Part shown: piece by piece, positions 62,487 through 64,000 of the stretch
Layout of the letters: the number at the start of each line of letters is the position of its first letter
Numbering within the stretch: position 1 is the stretch's first letter
Assembly: GCF_001635455.1 (NCBI RefSeq)
Contig: NZ_LWEH01000613.1
Coordinates: 1-64,000 of the forward strand
Length of the DNA: 64,000 nt
Direction of reading: 5' to 3'
Origin: Vibrio sp. HI00D65
Lineage (GTDB): Bacteria > Pseudomonadota > Gammaproteobacteria > Enterobacterales > Vibrionaceae
Notes under the pieces: generated by a model
Databases searched by the model: none
Told to the model about the DNA's origin: nothing
What the model saw: only the letters and a program-made list of their open reading frames with translations
Position numbers and translations under genes: made by a program

Positions 62487-63896
62487 TTAAACAGAGTAGT
62501 ACAGTTCGAACTCAAGTGGGTGAGTTGTCATGTTTACTTTCTCTACATCTTGAGACTTAAGGTCGATGTAAGAGTCGATGAAGTCGTCAGAGAATACACC
62601 GCCAGCTGTTAGGAACTCACGGTCAGCGTCTAGACATTCTAGAGCTTCTTTTAGTGAGTAAGCTACAGTTGGGATTTCTGCCGCTTCTTCAGCTGGTAGG
62701 TCGTATAGATCTTTATCCATAGCTTCGCCTGGGTGGATCTTGTTCTTAATACCGTCAAGACCAGCCATTAGCATTGCTGAGTAGCATAGGTATGGGTTAG
62801 CTGCTGGGTCACCAAAACGTAGCTCGATACGACGTGCTTTAGGGCTTGGTACCACTGGGATACGGATAGAAGCAGAACGGTTACGTGCAGAGTAAGCAAG
62901 CATAACTGGAGCTTCGAAGCCTGGTACAAGACGCTTGTACGAGTTAGTAGATGGGTTAGCAAACGCGTTGATTGCACGAGCGTGCTTGATTACACCACCG
63001 ATGTAGTAAAGTGCCATTTCAGATAAGCCGCCGTACTTATCACCAGCAAACAGGTTAACGCCATCTTTTGCTAGAGATTGGTGAACGTGCATACCAGAAC
63101 CGTTATCACCAACTAGTGGCTTAGGCATGAATGTCGCTGTTTTACCAAATGCGTGAGCAACGTTGTGTACAACGTACTTGTAGATTTGAGTTTCGTCAGC
63201 TTTCGTTGTTAGCGTGTTGAAGCGAGTTGCGATTTCGTTTTGACCCGCAGTTGCTACTTCGTGGTGGTGCGCTTCTACAACTAGGCCCATCTCTTCCATT
63301 ACTAGACACATTGCTGAACGGATGTCTTGAGATGAATCAACTGGAGCTACTGGGAAGTAACCGCCTTTAACGCCCGGACGGTGACCTTTGTTACCGCCTT
63401 CTATGTCGGAACCTGTGTTCCATGCTGCTTCGATGTCGTCGATCTTGAAGAAAGAGCCTGACATGTCAGTTGAAAATTTAACGTCATCAAATAGGAAGAA
63501 CTCTGGCTCAGGACCGATTAGAACTGTGTCTGCGATACCTGTAGAGCGCATGTACTCTTCAGAACGTTTTGCGATTGAGCGTGGGTCACGGTCGTAGCCT
63601 TGCATAGTTGCAGGCTCTAGAATGTCACAACGGATGTTTAGCGTTGCGTCTTCTGTGAATGGGTCTAGAACAGCAGATGATGCGTCTGGCATCATTACCA
63701 TGTCAGATTCGTTGATGCCTTTCCAACCAGCTACTGAAGAGCCGTCGAACATTTTACCTTCTTCGAAGAAGTCTGCGTCAACTTGGTGAGAAGGAATAGA
63801 GATATGCTGCTCTTTACCTTTAGTATCTGTAAAGCGTAGGTCTACAAATTTAACTTCGTTCTCTTGGATCAGCGATAGTACGTTTTCTACTGACAT
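62487..63896 (-). CDS. glnA: Glutamine synthetase, type I
   Basis: GlnA (469 aa) makes glutamine from glutamate, ammonia and ATP as a dodecamer. Signatures: FDGSSVAGWKGINESDM, the metal/ammonia site GPEPEFFLFDDV, KPLVGDNGSGMHVHQSL (ATP site) and RIPVVPSPKARRIELRFGDP. The adenylylation site is DKDLYDLP with Tyr398 (Tyr397 in mature numbering), so GlnE-dependent control is expected. GGAGG precedes the ATG. A 14-bp inverted repeat lies 55-93 nt upstream. Confidence 0.97.
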   Translation of the reverse strand: MSVENVLSLIQENEVKFVDLRFTDTKGKEQHISIPSHQVDADFFEEGKMFDGSSVAGWKGINESDMVMMPDASSAVLDPFTEDATLNIRCDILEPATMQGYDRDPRSIAKRSEEYMRSTGIADTVLIGPEPEFFLFDDVKFSTDMSGSFFKIDDIEAAWNTGSDIEGGNKGHRPGVKGGYFPVAPVDSSQDIRSAMCLVMEEMGLVVEAHHHEVATAGQNEIATRFNTLTTKADETQIYKYVVHNVAHAFGKTATFMPKPLVGDNGSGMHVHQSLAKDGVNLFAGDKYGGLSEMALYYIGGVIKHARAINAFANPSTNSYKRLVPGFEAPVMLAYSARNRSASIRIPVVPSPKARRIELRFGDPAANPYLCYSAMLMAGLDGIKNKIHPGEAMDKDLYDLPAEEAAEIPTVAYSLKEALECLDADREFLTAGGVFSDDFIDSYIDLKSQDVEKVNMTTHPLEFELYYSV

Positions 63897-63950
63897 CTTG
63901 GATAACCTCCAGTGTTATTAATTTGGTATTAGCTCGATTCGGTTGAAACT

Positions 63951-63989
63951 AGCATTGATTAATGTCTGACAAGTGCATTAATCGATGCT
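63951..63989. repeat. Inverted repeat in the glnA upstream region
   Basis: AGCATTGATTAATG (63951-63964) is repeated in inverted form with one mismatch at 63976-63989, separated by 11 nt. It is 55-93 bp from the glnA start. It could be a regulator dyad or a leader hairpin; it does not match the NtrC dyad well. The window ends 11 bp later, so the promoter is incomplete. Confidence 0.6.
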
Positions 63990-64000
63990 GATTTAACTGT

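Overview
The window reads as chromosome 1 of a marine gammaproteobacterium of the genus Vibrio. The evidence is a moderate-GC genome, the gene order ilvY-ilvC-ubiK-vexBAR, a UspA/UspB/ferritin block, ubiE-ubiJ-ubiB-tatABC, an orphan NqrB of clear Vibrio type, and the Vibrio-style placement of RyhB just upstream of polA. The species cannot be fixed from the sequence alone; the Splendidus group is a reasonable guess. Almost everything is ancestral core chromosome. I see no prophage, insertion sequence, integron or CRISPR array.

Layout. 1-640: the 3' end of an rRNA operon (23S tail, 5S, tRNA-Ser). 716-8671: branched-chain amino-acid control (ilvY/ilvC), the ubiquinone factor ubiK and a vexRAB-type multidrug efflux operon. 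8853-12283: rep helicase, a cytochrome c5 and a tRNA array Arg-His-Pro-His-Pro. 13129-18600: a peptide ABC importer with a fused double ATPase. 18780-24045: a SPOR protein, an orphan NqrB paralogue, gor and rlmJ. 24323-31754: prlC, asnC, a GGDEF/EAL sensor, rsmJ and an unknown Cys-containing protein under a Fur-box-like site. 31873-35769: stress genes (uspA, ftnA, uspB, yhiN) and an EamA transporter. 35860-38657: a compact four-gene operon of AcfC-like binding protein, secreted-repeat protein, ECF sigma and anti-sigma. 38910-48990: a second EamA transporter, rmuC, ubiE-ubiJ-ubiB, tatABC, tatD, hemB and a GNAT enzyme. 49093-55428: three regulatory RNAs (RyhB, Spot 42, CsrC) interleaved with polA, engB and cytochrome c4. 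55514-64000: a methyltransferase, yihI, a DUF2489 gene, hemN and the nitrogen control block glnG-glnL-(DUF4124)-glnA.

How the parts work together. Respiration and redox are strongly represented: UbiK, UbiE, UbiJ and UbiB for ubiquinone, two c-type cytochromes, HemB and HemN for haem, and Tat export for cofactor-loaded proteins. Global regulation is concentrated in the second half: RyhB (iron), Spot 42 (carbon), CsrC (CsrA titration) and NtrB/NtrC/GlnA (nitrogen).

The least explained items are the standalone NqrB, the AcfC/secreted-repeat/ECF-sigma operon, the Fur-box-preceded Cys protein, a Fur-like site inside the glnL-glnG spacer, a long inverted repeat ahead of glnA, a structured 67-nt intergenic element at 12.5 kb, and two tiny genes (38 aa, and a 57-aa gene that looks frameshifted).
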